Below, piece by piece: positions 35,401 to 44,312 of a DNA stretch of 64,000 nucleotides. The notes beneath the pieces are model-generated. The model worked only from the letters and a program-made list of their open reading frames with translations. It made no database searches and was not told where the DNA came from. Numbering within the stretch: the first letter of the stretch is position 1; each line of letters begins with the position of its first letter. Source of the stretch: Cytobacillus firmus (GTDB lineage: Bacteria > Bacillota > Bacilli > Bacillales > Cytobacillaceae); NCBI RefSeq assembly GCF_023715565.1, contig NZ_JAMBOJ010000008.1, positions 38,940-102,939 of the forward strand. Direction: 5' to 3'. Position numbers and translations under genes: made by a program.

Positions 35401-36518
35401 GTGCGGGTATTATTTCTGGTCCGAAAGCGGTTAGCAAATTTGTTGGTGATTCCAAATTGGGCACTCTTGTTAGGTCTTTACCTGTTGAAACAAGAACAGC
35501 ATGGGAAAATAGAGATCCAATTCAAAATCCAGTAACAGCAGCTGTTGATTCTGTTGGATTAGGAATTAAACAGTCGTGGGATGCTGGAAGGAACCACATC
35601 GCTCAAAATGTATTAGAAAAACAATCAGGCTTCAGAAATGCTGTTGCTTATACCACAGGCATGATTGGTGGTGTAAAGGGTTATAAAGCCGGAGCGAATT
35701 ATGCAGCTGGAGGAACACAAGTAACTAAAGCATTTGGCTTAAAAGGATGGAATCCATATAACAACGCTGTTAATCAAAAATCTCCGGATGTTGCTGAAAT
35801 ATCTGAGATAGAACAAATTGCTCAAACTATAATTGGGGATGATGGCCAAAAAACACTTGCATCTGGAGCAGTTCGAATGGTTACTACTAAGGGTCAAACA
35901 GTCCTTCAAGTAAGAACGAAATCGGGACAGCTTCAAACAGTTTCTCGTATTGGCTCGGGTGATTCTTCTTTAAAAAAGGGAGACACCCTTTATCAAGATT
36001 TATCAATTCAAGATGGCCAACTCACTCCAACTTCTAATGTCTACCAAGAAGACAGTGGAGGAGGGAGGGTTAATTTAAACCGCACAATAAATGTTAACCC
36101 TAATAAACTGGTAGCTAATAGGAACACACCTAAAACTCCAAGGGTTGTAAAAGAAGTACAAAGCTATAACCAATTGGTAGATAGCGGACAGTATTATTTA
36201 AAGAATGCAATGAGTGAAATGTCCAACATTGAAATGATTGTTGACAGAAATCGAAGCTACCTTCAAGGAGTAAAGAATGGACAAACCTACCGCATTTCTC
36301 CTTATGGACCGGGTGATACAAGAATTAGCCCAGATGAAACTCAAAAGATCACCTGTGAGATGAGAAATAATAAGCTGATTCCAAATAATACTGATGGTTA
36401 TACTACTTCATTAAAACCAGAGGATTTAGTCGCTTATCGTCCAGCTAACAAACGAAATATGATGAGAAAACAGAATGACAAGTTCAGAAATAAAGCATTT
36501 GTGGAAGGCTTGAGGTGA
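32433..36518 (+). CDS. VirB6/TrbL-like channel protein with three tandem repeats
   Basis: This 1361-aa protein starts with TTG behind AGAAGGGGGTGG. Residues 1-280 hold several membrane helices in the VirB6/TrbL style. A Gly/Ala-rich stretch (260-410) follows. Three tandem repeats of about 128 residues come next (starting near residues 501, 629 and 757), each with a segment like DLVDSTVNNLTNDWARNN, then NYD-x-x-xPLP and INKDDF. The C-terminal 450 residues are soluble. The repeats may reach the cell wall or the recipient. It is the largest gene of the transfer operon. Confidence 0.8.
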   Translation: MQDKIMDIFESLFEKMLEWILGPFKDLDTLKGLIYDTGKEEYYYGVFNEDQFGVIAQGMAVMQSLSVGFILVSIILAGMRISSSGINPSNRTYTFEYFKDFILVAILFFNLSTIFEIMYSVNEMFVSTFSSAKEVMDGDIAKQATTFLKQGVLGGLIIGLVLLGLSIWANFYYMMRTLTLMILTIMSPLAVALYLIPQTKGITAGLFKEYAGTVFVQSVHAGVYWVIAAIAGANPGIGSILLYIIFIPVTESIRSLLGLGGQMNDRLSKTAAMMGGSALMGVAGAVKGALSGQSVAQSLRSAAGQVAKNAKGGKDGTEEDGAKGLLAGAGTDIGSTSRAERMLKAGEIFSKGGKAVFGAAGAIAGSPMGPVGSIAGSTLGFSAGGAIGGVAGRAGMAGAELLADRAKAGFKAGKNKFDGLKNAEAHADEKLANTLADKETSQWAGENKDAFLKDIKERFPDATDREINQMWDKQVASKQSDFLEKARSTVKGLKAQNGKLAKASDLVDSTVNNLTNDWARNNEDTFKQNYDAAHPLPANATEAEKNKHNQNKNEAWNQKIAEKRNAINGVVLAAASKLGFGKLDGQSFINKDDFISEVGNQVGSVLGMNGKQESLGAVKDAINSVNLNRAKATDLINTSVGGLTKEWASKNKEAFMRNYDNENPLPTNASTEEKTMHQQSKEAAWNQALGQKQNAIKNAAISVASKLGNGSPVDSSSINKEEFVNQLGNKVSSITGFNNPESIQAVKAATNGVKVGQAQGSELIGATVSNLTSKWAKNNRESFMKNYDMSNPLPADASSDTIQTHNQNREVAWQNAVAGKRNTISQIASKAASKLGYIPSSTNSYINKDDFVNEVGNEVGAVIGAGQSASLLAVRGATSSVKNASLYSGKSVNTPFLRNQLASMQTNKQRDAFVEQHISSNPGATRQEAVQEWNTSHAPSQFQKNLNALANPVSGLPRHIPLDHRLIGGGSFVRGASALGAGVASGVLESAGIISGPKAVSKFVGDSKLGTLVRSLPVETRTAWENRDPIQNPVTAAVDSVGLGIKQSWDAGRNHIAQNVLEKQSGFRNAVAYTTGMIGGVKGYKAGANYAAGGTQVTKAFGLKGWNPYNNAVNQKSPDVAEISEIEQIAQTIIGDDGQKTLASGAVRMVTTKGQTVLQVRTKSGQLQTVSRIGSGDSSLKKGDTLYQDLSIQDGQLTPTSNVYQEDSGGGRVNLNRTINVNPNKLVANRNTPKTPRVVKEVQSYNQLVDSGQYYLKNAMSEMSNIEMIVDRNRSYLQGVKNGQTYRISPYGPGDTRISPDETQKITCEMRNNKLIPNNTDGYTTSLKPEDLVAYRPANKRNMMRKQNDKFRNKAFVEGLR

Positions 36519-36522
36519 TCGC

Positions 36523-38646
36523 ATGCTGCCTTCACCTCAAGAAAAAGAACGTGATCCATCCGTATTAAGAAAATATGCTGAACATAAGGCCAAACAGCAG
36601 GGCAGGAAAGTAGCTAAAAAGCTAGCTAAAAAAGGAGCTAAATTTGCAGTTAAATTAGCTAAATTCGCGGCAAAAAAGTTTGTCTTGCTACTTGGAAAAG
36701 TACTAGCTTGGCTAGTTGGAGCTGTTGGCCTCCCTGTTATAGGGATAGCTTTAGCGGTAATTGTTGCTCTTATTGTTATCTCATTAGCCTGGAGCTTCAT
36801 GTTCGGTACAGGCGATGGACTAGAGGGTGAAGATAAGAAGATTCATGAATATATCGTGCAACAGGCAAATGGCACAGTAAATATGAATAGTTCACTTGAA
36901 AGACCCTATCGCGTACCCGAAAAACTAATAGCTGCCACTATTCAATTAGATGCTTTCCAAAAAAATGATGATATTAAAAGCGTCATTAAAAAAATGGCCA
37001 ATGCTCTTGCTCCTACATTTGATTACGGTCAATATGATGAATGGAAAGAAAAACAGGTCACGGTATGTGAAGATGGAAAATGTAATGCTGGACCTGTAAA
37101 AAGAACCTCTAATATGGTTACAAAATTAAACCATGTAGAGTATTGGAATGGAACAACAACTTTTACGTACACACCTAAAGTCACTCCTTGGAAAACTAGT
37201 GAGAAGATCACATACCGGGAAGAAAAATATAAAGAAAAAGTAAAAGAAACATACACCGTTACTGTAGTGGAGTACTATATCGAATATGAGACACGGCCCT
37301 ATACAGTTACCGAATACGTTCCTTACGAAGAGAAAATTGCTGTTGTAAAACTTGATGAAAACGGTAGAAGGTACGTAGAGTATATAACTGTTACAAAGTA
37401 TAAAAAGGTAACTAAAACAAAGTATAAAAAAGTTCCTGTCAAAAAAGCTAAATCAAGGGAAGAAGAAAGGGTTAGAGAAGTAGAAGTCGAGAAAGTTCGA
37501 AAAATAGAAGTAAAAACAATTACTAAAACACGTCAACAATATTTCGAGTCCTCTAAATCTACTATTACTGATTATGCTACTTTTGATAGCATCCTCAATT
37601 CTTATGGGCTTGGTCTAACCGATAAAAGTATAGTAGAAGCAAACTATATGTTTATGGGAGGAACTATTGCTTATACAGATTGGCTTCAAACGATGGGAAC
37701 CGGAGGTAGCTTCGGTGGTTCCCCTGGCTTTGACGGAACTATAATACCTGGTGCAGGTGTACCTCCACAATACATGCCTTTCTATCGATCTGCGGAAAAG
37801 AAGTATGGTGTTGATTGGTATGTATTAGCAGCTGTACATTTTGTTGAAACTGGATTCAGTTCACATAAAACTATGGTTTCATCTGTTGGCGCTGTTGGAC
37901 ACATGCAGTTCATGCCCGCAACATGGGTTGGCTGGAAGTACAATATCGGCGGAGGACTGGTTTCGTCAAGTCTAGATATCACCAGTCCAGCAGTCATTGC
38001 TGCTGGAAATGGATACGGAAGAGATGCCCAAAATGACGGCAAAGCAGACCCTTGGGACATGGAAGATGCCATTCATACCGCAGCATATTACCTATCAAAA
38101 AATGGATATGCAAAAGATGCAAGAAAAGCCATTTGGCAATACAATCACGCAGATTGGTATGTTAATAAGGTACTATCAAACGCAGAGAAATTTAAGACTG
38201 CAGCAACCTATGAAGGTGGTGGAAATACTCCTCCATTAAAGCCAGGTAGCTTTATGAGGCCAGCTATTGGTCCTGTGTCTTCTCCTTTTGGAGCAAGATG
38301 GGGAACGGTACATTATGGAACTGATATCGCTTCTGGGGGTAAATCCAAAGTTCCTATCGTTGCTTCTGCAGATGGGACAGTTAGCCGATCATATTTTTCT
38401 TCATCTTATGGAAACGTTGTTTTTATTAAGCACAACATTAATGGGCAAGCTTATGAAACAGTTTATGCTCATATGACCAATAGAGCAGTGAGTCAAGGTG
38501 CAAAAGTCAAGCAAGGGCAATTTTTAGGCTATATGGGAACGACCGGGAATTCAACTGGAGTACACTTACACTTTGAAGTGCACAAAAACCAGTGGACACC
38601 CAATAAAGGGAATGCGATGAATCCGGCATTAGTTGTTCAATTTTAA
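36523..38646 (+). CDS. Cell-wall hydrolase: lytic transglycosylase plus M23 peptidase (VirB1-like)
   Basis: This 707-aa protein has a Lys/Ala-rich cytoplasmic tail, one membrane helix (about residues 60-90), a stalk, an SLT-type transglycosylase domain (about 420-560) and an M23 peptidase domain (about 580-700). Key blocks are KYGVDWYVLAAVHFVETGF with the catalytic Glu, SVGAVGHMQFMPATW, then HYGTDIA and HLHFEVH with the zinc ligands. The stalk (240-340) is rich in Tyr, Lys and Val repeats (TKYKKVTKTKYKKVPVKK). Such bifunctional enzymes open peptidoglycan for the transfer channel. It starts 5 bases after the VirB6-like gene. Confidence 0.93.
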   Translation: MLPSPQEKERDPSVLRKYAEHKAKQQGRKVAKKLAKKGAKFAVKLAKFAAKKFVLLLGKVLAWLVGAVGLPVIGIALAVIVALIVISLAWSFMFGTGDGLEGEDKKIHEYIVQQANGTVNMNSSLERPYRVPEKLIAATIQLDAFQKNDDIKSVIKKMANALAPTFDYGQYDEWKEKQVTVCEDGKCNAGPVKRTSNMVTKLNHVEYWNGTTTFTYTPKVTPWKTSEKITYREEKYKEKVKETYTVTVVEYYIEYETRPYTVTEYVPYEEKIAVVKLDENGRRYVEYITVTKYKKVTKTKYKKVPVKKAKSREEERVREVEVEKVRKIEVKTITKTRQQYFESSKSTITDYATFDSILNSYGLGLTDKSIVEANYMFMGGTIAYTDWLQTMGTGGSFGGSPGFDGTIIPGAGVPPQYMPFYRSAEKKYGVDWYVLAAVHFVETGFSSHKTMVSSVGAVGHMQFMPATWVGWKYNIGGGLVSSSLDITSPAVIAAGNGYGRDAQNDGKADPWDMEDAIHTAAYYLSKNGYAKDARKAIWQYNHADWYVNKVLSNAEKFKTAATYEGGGNTPPLKPGSFMRPAIGPVSSPFGARWGTVHYGTDIASGGKSKVPIVASADGTVSRSYFSSSYGNVVFIKHNINGQAYETVYAHMTNRAVSQGAKVKQGQFLGYMGTTGNSTGVHLHFEVHKNQWTPNKGNAMNPALVVQF

Positions 38647-38649
38647 TAA

Positions 38650-38672
38650 ATGAGGGGGATTCCCCCTCTAAA
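38650..38672 (+). repeat. Intergenic GC-rich palindrome
   Basis: GAGGGGGATTCCCCCTC is a perfect hairpin without a following T tract, between the hydrolase and lipoprotein genes. It may be an mRNA processing or stability element. Confidence 0.5.
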
Positions 38673-38689
38673 AAGGAGAATCAGTATTT

Positions 38690-39220
38690 GTGAAAAAGCT
38701 AGGGATTGCAACTATTATCATTACTAGTATTTTTATTTTAATGGGATGTTCCTCAAAACAAAATGCTACAGCAAGTTTAAAGGTAACTGAAGAAAATAAA
38801 TCCTATCTAGAAGAATATGATAAGTCCTTACAAGTATATTTTGATCAAATGACATCAATTTTTAAGTCCTTTAATAATTCATTAGATGGCTTATATACTG
38901 AACAATACAGCCGTGAACAATTCGCAAAATCTATGAAAGACAATATAGAAATATCAAATACACTAGTTTCTGATGTTGAAAGTTTAGATGTAGAGCCCGA
39001 ATTATTTGAGAACCATCAAAATCTTATTGCGCTAATTAATCGCTCTCACGGACTTTTGTTAACTGCTATTGATATGGCCAACACTGAAGAAAATGAAATT
39101 GATAAAAACTATCTAAGAACTGAGTACCAAGAAATTAAAACGAATCAAGCATCTATCAATAATGAATGGAAAATACTAAGAAAGAGTCTTGAAACCTCAG
39201 ACGGAGAGACACCTCAATAA
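38690..39220 (+). CDS. Lipoprotein of the transfer operon, 176 aa
   Basis: A GTG start follows AAAAAGGAGAATC. The lipobox is ILMGCSS (Cys at about residue 20). The mature part is a helical, acidic domain (residues 35-165). It is likely an extracellular accessory component of the transfer apparatus. Conserved families of this kind are poorly characterised and I do not recognise this one. Confidence 0.7.
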   Translation: MKKLGIATIIITSIFILMGCSSKQNATASLKVTEENKSYLEEYDKSLQVYFDQMTSIFKSFNNSLDGLYTEQYSREQFAKSMKDNIEISNTLVSDVESLDVEPELFENHQNLIALINRSHGLLLTAIDMANTEENEIDKNYLRTEYQEIKTNQASINNEWKILRKSLETSDGETPQ

Positions 39221-39222
39221 TC

Positions 39223-39855
39223 ATGAATAAAAAATCTGCCGCTTTAATATCAATAATGGCCATTTTAGGTGTTTCTTTGTTTATCTATCTAGATATCAAT
39301 TCAGACAAACAAAGGATTGAGTTAGACGCTACTAAAGAAGAGGTACTGAAGGAAATAAAAGATTCAAAAGAATACACTGAGAAAACAATTCAATTAGCGG
39401 AAGGTAACGACCAAGACATTGGTTATTTCCATCCAGAACATGCTGAGCATGAAGGAAAAGAAGATCCCAAAAAAGATGCCATAAAATATTTTATTGCTGG
39501 GCTTCTTAGCAACAATACCGACATCTTTTTATCTAGTTTTTATGTAGAGTCTATCTCTCAAGATTTATTTAAGAGTAAAAATCCCGATAAGGATGCCGTT
39601 ACTAAAGAAATAATGGATAAAATTTCTCGCAATGGTACTCTAAAAGAGATTTTGTATAAAGTAAATAAAGGGTTCTTAAATACAGATAGCAACACAATCT
39701 CACTAACCATTAAATACGACGATCAAAAAGAAGCCACGGTGAATTTTGATCTTTTAACTTTATCAGACTCTCACCATGAGGATGAAATAGGCACTTACGT
39801 AATAACTACTTCTGCTTGGGATATCATTAAACAGATAGAAGCCAGCCTCCAATAA
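39223..39855 (+). CDS. Membrane-anchored protein of the transfer operon, 210 aa
   Basis: One N-terminal membrane helix (SAALISIMAILGVSLFIYLD) is followed by an extracytoplasmic domain. It includes an acidic, His-containing linker and a fold-like region (KKDAIKYFIAGLLSNNTDIF) that could be NTF2-like, as in VirB8-type proteins. The start is 2 bases after the lipoprotein stop. The operon terminator follows. A VirB8-like role is possible. Confidence 0.6.
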   Translation: MNKKSAALISIMAILGVSLFIYLDINSDKQRIELDATKEEVLKEIKDSKEYTEKTIQLAEGNDQDIGYFHPEHAEHEGKEDPKKDAIKYFIAGLLSNNTDIFLSSFYVESISQDLFKSKNPDKDAVTKEIMDKISRNGTLKEILYKVNKGFLNTDSNTISLTIKYDDQKEATVNFDLLTLSDSHHEDEIGTYVITTSAWDIIKQIEASLQ

Positions 39856-39874
39856 CAGGAGAGCTGGCTTTTAA
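39839..39874 (+). terminator. Terminator of the transfer operon
   Basis: AAGCCAGCCTCC pairs with GGAGAGCTGGCTT, followed by TTAAATT, at a convergent junction. Confidence 0.75.
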
Positions 39875-39875
39875 A

Positions 39876-40586
39876 TTACATTGGCTTTATCACATTTTTA
39901 GCTGTGTTCCAGGAGCCAAAATGTTTATGGAAGGTGGTACTTCTAGGCAAGTTGTTCTCAGAAGCATATATATCCCACTTTGCCATGCTTGATGTTAAAA
40001 ATATATCCTTATGCTTAAGTGCTATGCGTATTAGATCATCTTTTGATAAATTAATCTTTTTTTCCTTGTTAAGAATTTTTGTAATTTCCTCGTAATCAAA
40101 AAATTTCTTTATAGTCTTGTAAGTCGGAAGTTTATTCTCTTTTGCATAAACATCCCATTGTGTACGATTTTGGAAATTGGGAGCATGGTTTTTGAGTATA
40201 TCTTTAATGTCTTTCTTTGTATATGTCGGTTTTCTTTCCCGTTTATTCCCAACATATTTCCTTACTTCACTCCATGTTCCAAAACTCTTTATAAGCGTCT
40301 TAGAAGAGGGTAAAGAATGTTCCCTTGCGTATAGATCCCACACAGATTGGGTCCTAACATGATTCTTATGCTTTTTGACTATTGTTCGTATCTCGCTTGG
40401 AGTATATGATGTATTTGTTACCGGAAGCCCTAGCTTACGTTTTAATTCATTCCATGACCCATAATTAGCGATCAACTTATTTGAATCTGGTAAACCAACA
40501 CTTTTTGCATATGAGTTCCAATGTGCAGCAGTTGTTATTTCCGATTTGTGTTGTTCTAATTGATTTATTAATTCCTCGTTATCCAT
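39876..40586 (-). CDS. Homing-endonuclease-associated repeat protein
   Basis: This 236-aa protein is made of four repeats of about 50 residues, each like HWNSYAKSVGLPDSNKLI then YGSWNELKRKLG. The pattern W-x-x-YA...LP...FG-W fits the homing endonuclease-associated repeat, usually fused to HNH or GIY-YIG nucleases. Here no nuclease domain is present, so it may be a stand-alone DNA-binding protein. It starts at ATG 40586 behind GAGAGG, just after the gene for a membrane protein on the same strand. Confidence 0.75.
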   Translation of the reverse strand: MDNEELINQLEQHKSEITTAAHWNSYAKSVGLPDSNKLIANYGSWNELKRKLGLPVTNTSYTPSEIRTIVKKHKNHVRTQSVWDLYAREHSLPSSKTLIKSFGTWSEVRKYVGNKRERKPTYTKKDIKDILKNHAPNFQNRTQWDVYAKENKLPTYKTIKKFFDYEEITKILNKEKKINLSKDDLIRIALKHKDIFLTSSMAKWDIYASENNLPRSTTFHKHFGSWNTAKNVIKPM

Positions 40587-40597
40587 ACATTGCCTCT

Positions 40598-41632
40598 CTA
40601 TTGTACTCTTCCTTCAGATTGTAACATCATCCTTACTATCTCTTCATTGGAAGCATTGAAATTTGCTATTTCATGGACTGCTTCATTGAATCTTTCTTTA
40701 TTTGGAGTAATAGAAATGGTTTTTTCTAAATTATCCTTTTTTTGAAAGTATGTTGACTGTATTTCATCAATGTATTTTCTATATTCATCCCGGTAACTAA
40801 ATTGCTGAGATTTCGCTTTAATATCCTTATGGCTATTATCAGAGTGATAGAAAGTAATCCGATCAATTGGGACTGGCTGAATACCTTTACCTGGGTAAAT
40901 CTCTTCTGGCTTAATATCTATCTGAAATGGCCCAATACCAAATTCTGAGCCATTGCACCGTTTCATAATGGATTTTATTCCCCATAGGCCAGCACTGAAA
41001 TTCTCAGTATTTAAATAATATGGTTTTGGAAAAACAAAAAATACTTCGTTTTCCTCCGTTACCCCTAATAAGAATAAATGGTCTCCCTTAGTAGGAATTC
41101 GGTTCAAATACCTTATTGCCTCATCTTCAGTAATTTCATTACAGTTCTCCTTTATGATATCAATTGGAGTACTATTAGCTTCTTTATATTTTCTCATTCG
41201 TTCTCTTTTTCGTTCTTCCCGGACTTCTTTCGGAGTGAATATAGTCTCGAAAAGTATCCAGACAAGATAAAACGGTAAGGCAATAATACTGATAAGAAGA
41301 CCCAATATTAAAATACCGATATCACTAGAGCCAACCATTGATACAATAATTCCTAATACTAATAATATAAACCCGAGTACTACAAACAAAATGCAGATTC
41401 TAAATACAACCATAAAGATGCTGAATCCAGTCATATAAGATTCACCTTCATATATGAGACCCCATTGATCGAGAAAACTTATCAAACCGATTGCTTCAAA
41501 AATAGGGACGATATGATCCCATTGATAAGCAGCAAGTAAAACAATTCCTATAAAAACTAAACCAGCTAAACCTGTTTGTTTTCCCCTGTTATATTGCAAT
41601 GCTGCATTAGCCGCACTAAGCAAAGTGTTCAT
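40598..41632 (-). CDS. Unknown membrane protein, 344 aa
   Basis: The N-terminal half has three to four hydrophobic helices (LAGLVFIGIVLLAAYQ, then ICILFVVLGFILLVLGIIVS, then ILILGLLISIIALPFYLVWI). The C-terminal half is a soluble domain (residues 165-340) without known motifs; near its start is the phrase DEAIRYLNRIPTKGDHLFLLG. ATG 41632 follows GGCGGTG. It could be a sensor of phage or envelope state, but there is no direct evidence. Confidence 0.65.
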   Translation of the reverse strand: MNTLLSAANAALQYNRGKQTGLAGLVFIGIVLLAAYQWDHIVPIFEAIGLISFLDQWGLIYEGESYMTGFSIFMVVFRICILFVVLGFILLVLGIIVSMVGSSDIGILILGLLISIIALPFYLVWILFETIFTPKEVREERKRERMRKYKEANSTPIDIIKENCNEITEDEAIRYLNRIPTKGDHLFLLGVTEENEVFFVFPKPYYLNTENFSAGLWGIKSIMKRCNGSEFGIGPFQIDIKPEEIYPGKGIQPVPIDRITFYHSDNSHKDIKAKSQQFSYRDEYRKYIDEIQSTYFQKKDNLEKTISITPNKERFNEAVHEIANFNASNEEIVRMMLQSEGRVQ

Positions 41633-41845
41633 CCTATTCACCGCCAGTAAATAATATAAAATAAATTCATTTTAAATTACACCGTTTTATAGTGTTTATT
41701 ATATTACCTTATTATGGTAGGGTCAAGGAAATTCAGACTTCGAAACCTCCAATATGGTTACTTTACAAGCATTTGGATAACTTGCCACCAATTATATAAG
41801 GATACTATCGAAGGTATCTGTTAATGTTGAAATGAGGTGGTATGG

Positions 41846-42694
41846 ATGTTTGTTTCACCAATGTTATTGCATAAATTTAATCCTCCATTCGATGAGCTTC
41901 CATTTGATGAAAATGAATATATCTCCGAATTAAAAATAGATGGGATTAGGTTACTTCTATCTAAATGGGATAACGTTATAAAACTATATACTCGACATGG
42001 AAATGAAATAACAGGGAAGTTTCCTGAGCTCCTGAATATAGACATCCCAAATGGAACGATTCTGGATGGAGAAGTAGTTGTGCCTGGTCCTGGAGGTAAA
42101 CCTGATTTCGAGGAAACAATTAGCAGATTTCAAGCGGGGAGAAATGGAATACAACCCATACAGTATTGTGTATTCGATATTATCTATCTTGAGGAGAAAA
42201 GAATTACACATTTACCTCTGCTCAAGAGAAAAGAACTATTAAAATCATTAATCAAACCTTCTCAATATATAGCACCGGTCGAATGGACAACCGGAAATGC
42301 GGAAGCATATTTTAATTTAACCAAAGAGCATGGACTAGAAGGGATTGTTATAAAAAAAGCAGACTCCTTATATAAAATTAAAAATAGGTCTCATAATTGG
42401 CTTAAAGTCATCAATTACTCTTTCGCTGATGTTTACATTACAGGATTGAGGAAAAACGAATTTGGGCTTCTTCTAACCTTGAAAGAGGGGAACAAAATGA
42501 GACCTGTTGGATTAATGGAGTTCATGGTTCCTGCAGCGAGGAAAAAGTTTTATCAAGAGTACCGTAATTATGTAGTTGATGAAAACAAGGACTTTATTTT
42601 CCTAGAACCAAAAATAAAGGCAAAGGTAAAATATCGTAACCTGACAAAAGAAAATAAATTACGTATCCCTTCCTTTGTAGAATTTATCTCATAA
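41846..42694 (+). CDS. ATP-dependent DNA ligase
   Basis: This 282-aa protein has the adenylation motif ELKIDGIRL (Lys about residue 29), GTILDGEVVV, FDIIYLEEKR, LEGIVIKK and NWLKV, then a small OB domain. It is similar in size to the stand-alone ATP-dependent ligases of Bacillus phages and SPbeta (YoqV). It seals nicks with ATP, unlike the host NAD-dependent LigA. ATG 41846 follows GAGGTGG. The gene is monocistronic with a strong terminator. Confidence 0.92.
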   Translation: MFVSPMLLHKFNPPFDELPFDENEYISELKIDGIRLLLSKWDNVIKLYTRHGNEITGKFPELLNIDIPNGTILDGEVVVPGPGGKPDFEETISRFQAGRNGIQPIQYCVFDIIYLEEKRITHLPLLKRKELLKSLIKPSQYIAPVEWTTGNAEAYFNLTKEHGLEGIVIKKADSLYKIKNRSHNWLKVINYSFADVYITGLRKNEFGLLLTLKEGNKMRPVGLMEFMVPAARKKFYQEYRNYVVDENKDFIFLEPKIKAKVKYRNLTKENKLRIPSFVEFIS

Positions 42695-42740
42695 TGAAAA
42701 TAGTTAAGTTTTGAAGTGCATATCAAATAAATGACAATAA

Positions 42741-42783
42741 AAATGGCTTGCTAACTATAAATAGTTTTGGCAAGCCATTTTTA
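42741..42783 (+). terminator. Terminator after the DNA ligase gene
   Basis: AAATGGCTTGC pairs with GCAAGCCATTT, followed by TT. Confidence 0.75.
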
Positions 42784-42871
42784 AGTTTATAGAGTTCTTC
42801 GCGTCACAAATCCCTTGTTAACTAGTATTGTGAACAAAGATTTAGCAACGATTTAGTCAGTTGTTAAGATA

Positions 42872-43369
42872 CTAATATGAAAACGACATGCTTCCAAATA
42901 CACCTGTGATCCATGAAGTGGCTGGTCCTGATAACGTGTATCTTCCTGAAAAGACGTAGCCTGCAGGACTTACAAAAACAGGTGCTGAAGCTAAAATGTA
43001 TTTTCCAGGACCATTTGGCCTTTCACCAGAATTAAAATAGTTATAGTAAGTAGTTAATGTCATAAGGCAACCGGAACATTGATACAAATTCCCAATCCAT
43101 GTACTTCCATTGGTTAGAGTATGCTTTCCAGTCCCGCGAGCCTTCATTTGATGTTTTGTGCCTGTCTCTGGACAGGGAACGTATAAGACTCCAAAATCCC
43201 CATCTTGCTTTTTCTTACTCTTACTAGTATCAGAGAAGCTTTCGTACGCATGATTGTGATGTTCTATATGATGGTTATGATTATCTGTATGATTTGTAGA
43301 GGCACTAGTTGGAGAAGAAATAGATATTAATAGTAGAAGCGAGAATACCAAACTAATAAACTTTTTCAA
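42872..43369 (-). CDS. Secreted His-rich protein, about 165 aa
   Basis: A signal peptide (KKFISLVFSLLLLISISSPT) is followed by a His-rich linker (TDNHNHHIEHHNHAYE) that could bind metal and a Cys-containing domain (VPCPETG, then YQCSGCLMTL). TTG 43369 after AAGGGGAG fits better than the GTG three codons earlier. The family is unknown. Confidence 0.6.
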   Translation of the reverse strand: MKKFISLVFSLLLLISISSPTSASTNHTDNHNHHIEHHNHAYESFSDTSKSKKKQDGDFGVLYVPCPETGTKHQMKARGTGKHTLTNGSTWIGNLYQCSGCLMTLTTYYNYFNSGERPNGPGKYILASAPVFVSPAGYVFSGRYTLSGPATSWITGVFGSMSFSY

Positions 43370-43399
43370 ATAGAACACTCCCCTTTAATTGATTTGCCC

Positions 43400-43740
43400 T
43401 TAGAAAACCACTATTTTTGATTTCCTTACCCCATAAATTACCAAACACCTCCTGTTCATAAGAAATTCTATCTTTAATAGAAACACCCTTTTTTTGGAAA
43501 ATAAAATAAGATAAACAACCCATAAACTTATTAATTATGCTTTTCTTAATGACCTATTGTCATAGCTTAAAAGGCCCTGTTTTTTTAATAGGTACATATT
43601 TTTTATACTCGTGATTCTTCAATAAACATGAATTACTTTTTCTAATCCAAGTAACAAAGCAGATTAGATAATCAAAGAAATTATTATTTTAAAGCTCTCT
43701 ATATGATAGAATGAGGAACAAATGTAAAATTTAGGGTATT
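43400..43740. other. Non-coding stretch
   Basis: No gene with a ribosome binding site is seen between the secreted protein and the small membrane protein. A possible -10 (TATGAT, near 43702) precedes the gene at 43756. Confidence 0.4.
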
Positions 43741-43755
43741 AAATGAGGTTAGTTG

Positions 43756-43995
43756 ATGGGAAATGAACAAAAAGATGGTAAAGGTATACTCCTAACAATT
43801 GGGTGGTTATCTGTCATCTTATTAACTTTTAACTTAATGCCGCCTATGCTATTGTTTTTCCCTATATACATAGGAGTTGTAATAAGGCGAGATTACCAGA
43901 GGAGTAAGCAAGGGTCAGCAATGATTTATTTAGGAATTATAGGCGGAATCATTGGTTGGCTTTTAGGATGGTACGTCAGTAATAACTTAATGTAG
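43756..43995 (+). CDS. Small membrane protein, 79 aa
   Basis: Start ATG 43756 lies 7 bases after GAGG. Two membrane segments (ILLTIGWLSVILLTFNLMPP region and YLGIIGGIIGWLLGWYVS) surround a basic loop. Unknown function. It resembles small membrane proteins that are abundant in Bacillus chromosomes. Confidence 0.65.
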   Translation: MGNEQKDGKGILLTIGWLSVILLTFNLMPPMLLFFPIYIGVVIRRDYQRSKQGSAMIYLGIIGGIIGWLLGWYVSNNLM

Positions 43996-44064
43996 GTATA
44001 GCACTCACGTCACTAAATTATCCAAATTGAAGTGTAATAATTTGAATGATGTAAAACCTTCAAT

Positions 44065-44226
44065 AATACAAAGACTGCGAGCAAATATGCAGCATTAATT
44101 ACTGCATTGGCTTGTTTATACAGTGTAGTTGTAAGTTGGGGAGAGAATTGGTTTTTTACTGTTTTTTTTGGATTAGGAGTTTTAGTATGTGGTTTGATGA
44201 GTTATTTCGATATAAAAAGACATTAA
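44065..44226 (+). pseudogene. Remnant of a small membrane protein gene
   Basis: A frame encoding KYAALITALACLYSVVVS then FGLGVLVCGLMSYFDIKR is open to the stop at 44224, but it has no start codon with a ribosome binding site; an in-frame stop lies just upstream. It looks like the C-terminal part of a membrane protein gene that lost its beginning. Confidence 0.35.
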
Positions 44227-44312
44227 AGGAAAGTCATTAAGGAGCCTTCTTTCAATGTAAAGGGCACAAACGGGGTAAGTTAGCACAAGAGGGAAATGAA
44301 AGTGGTGACAAT

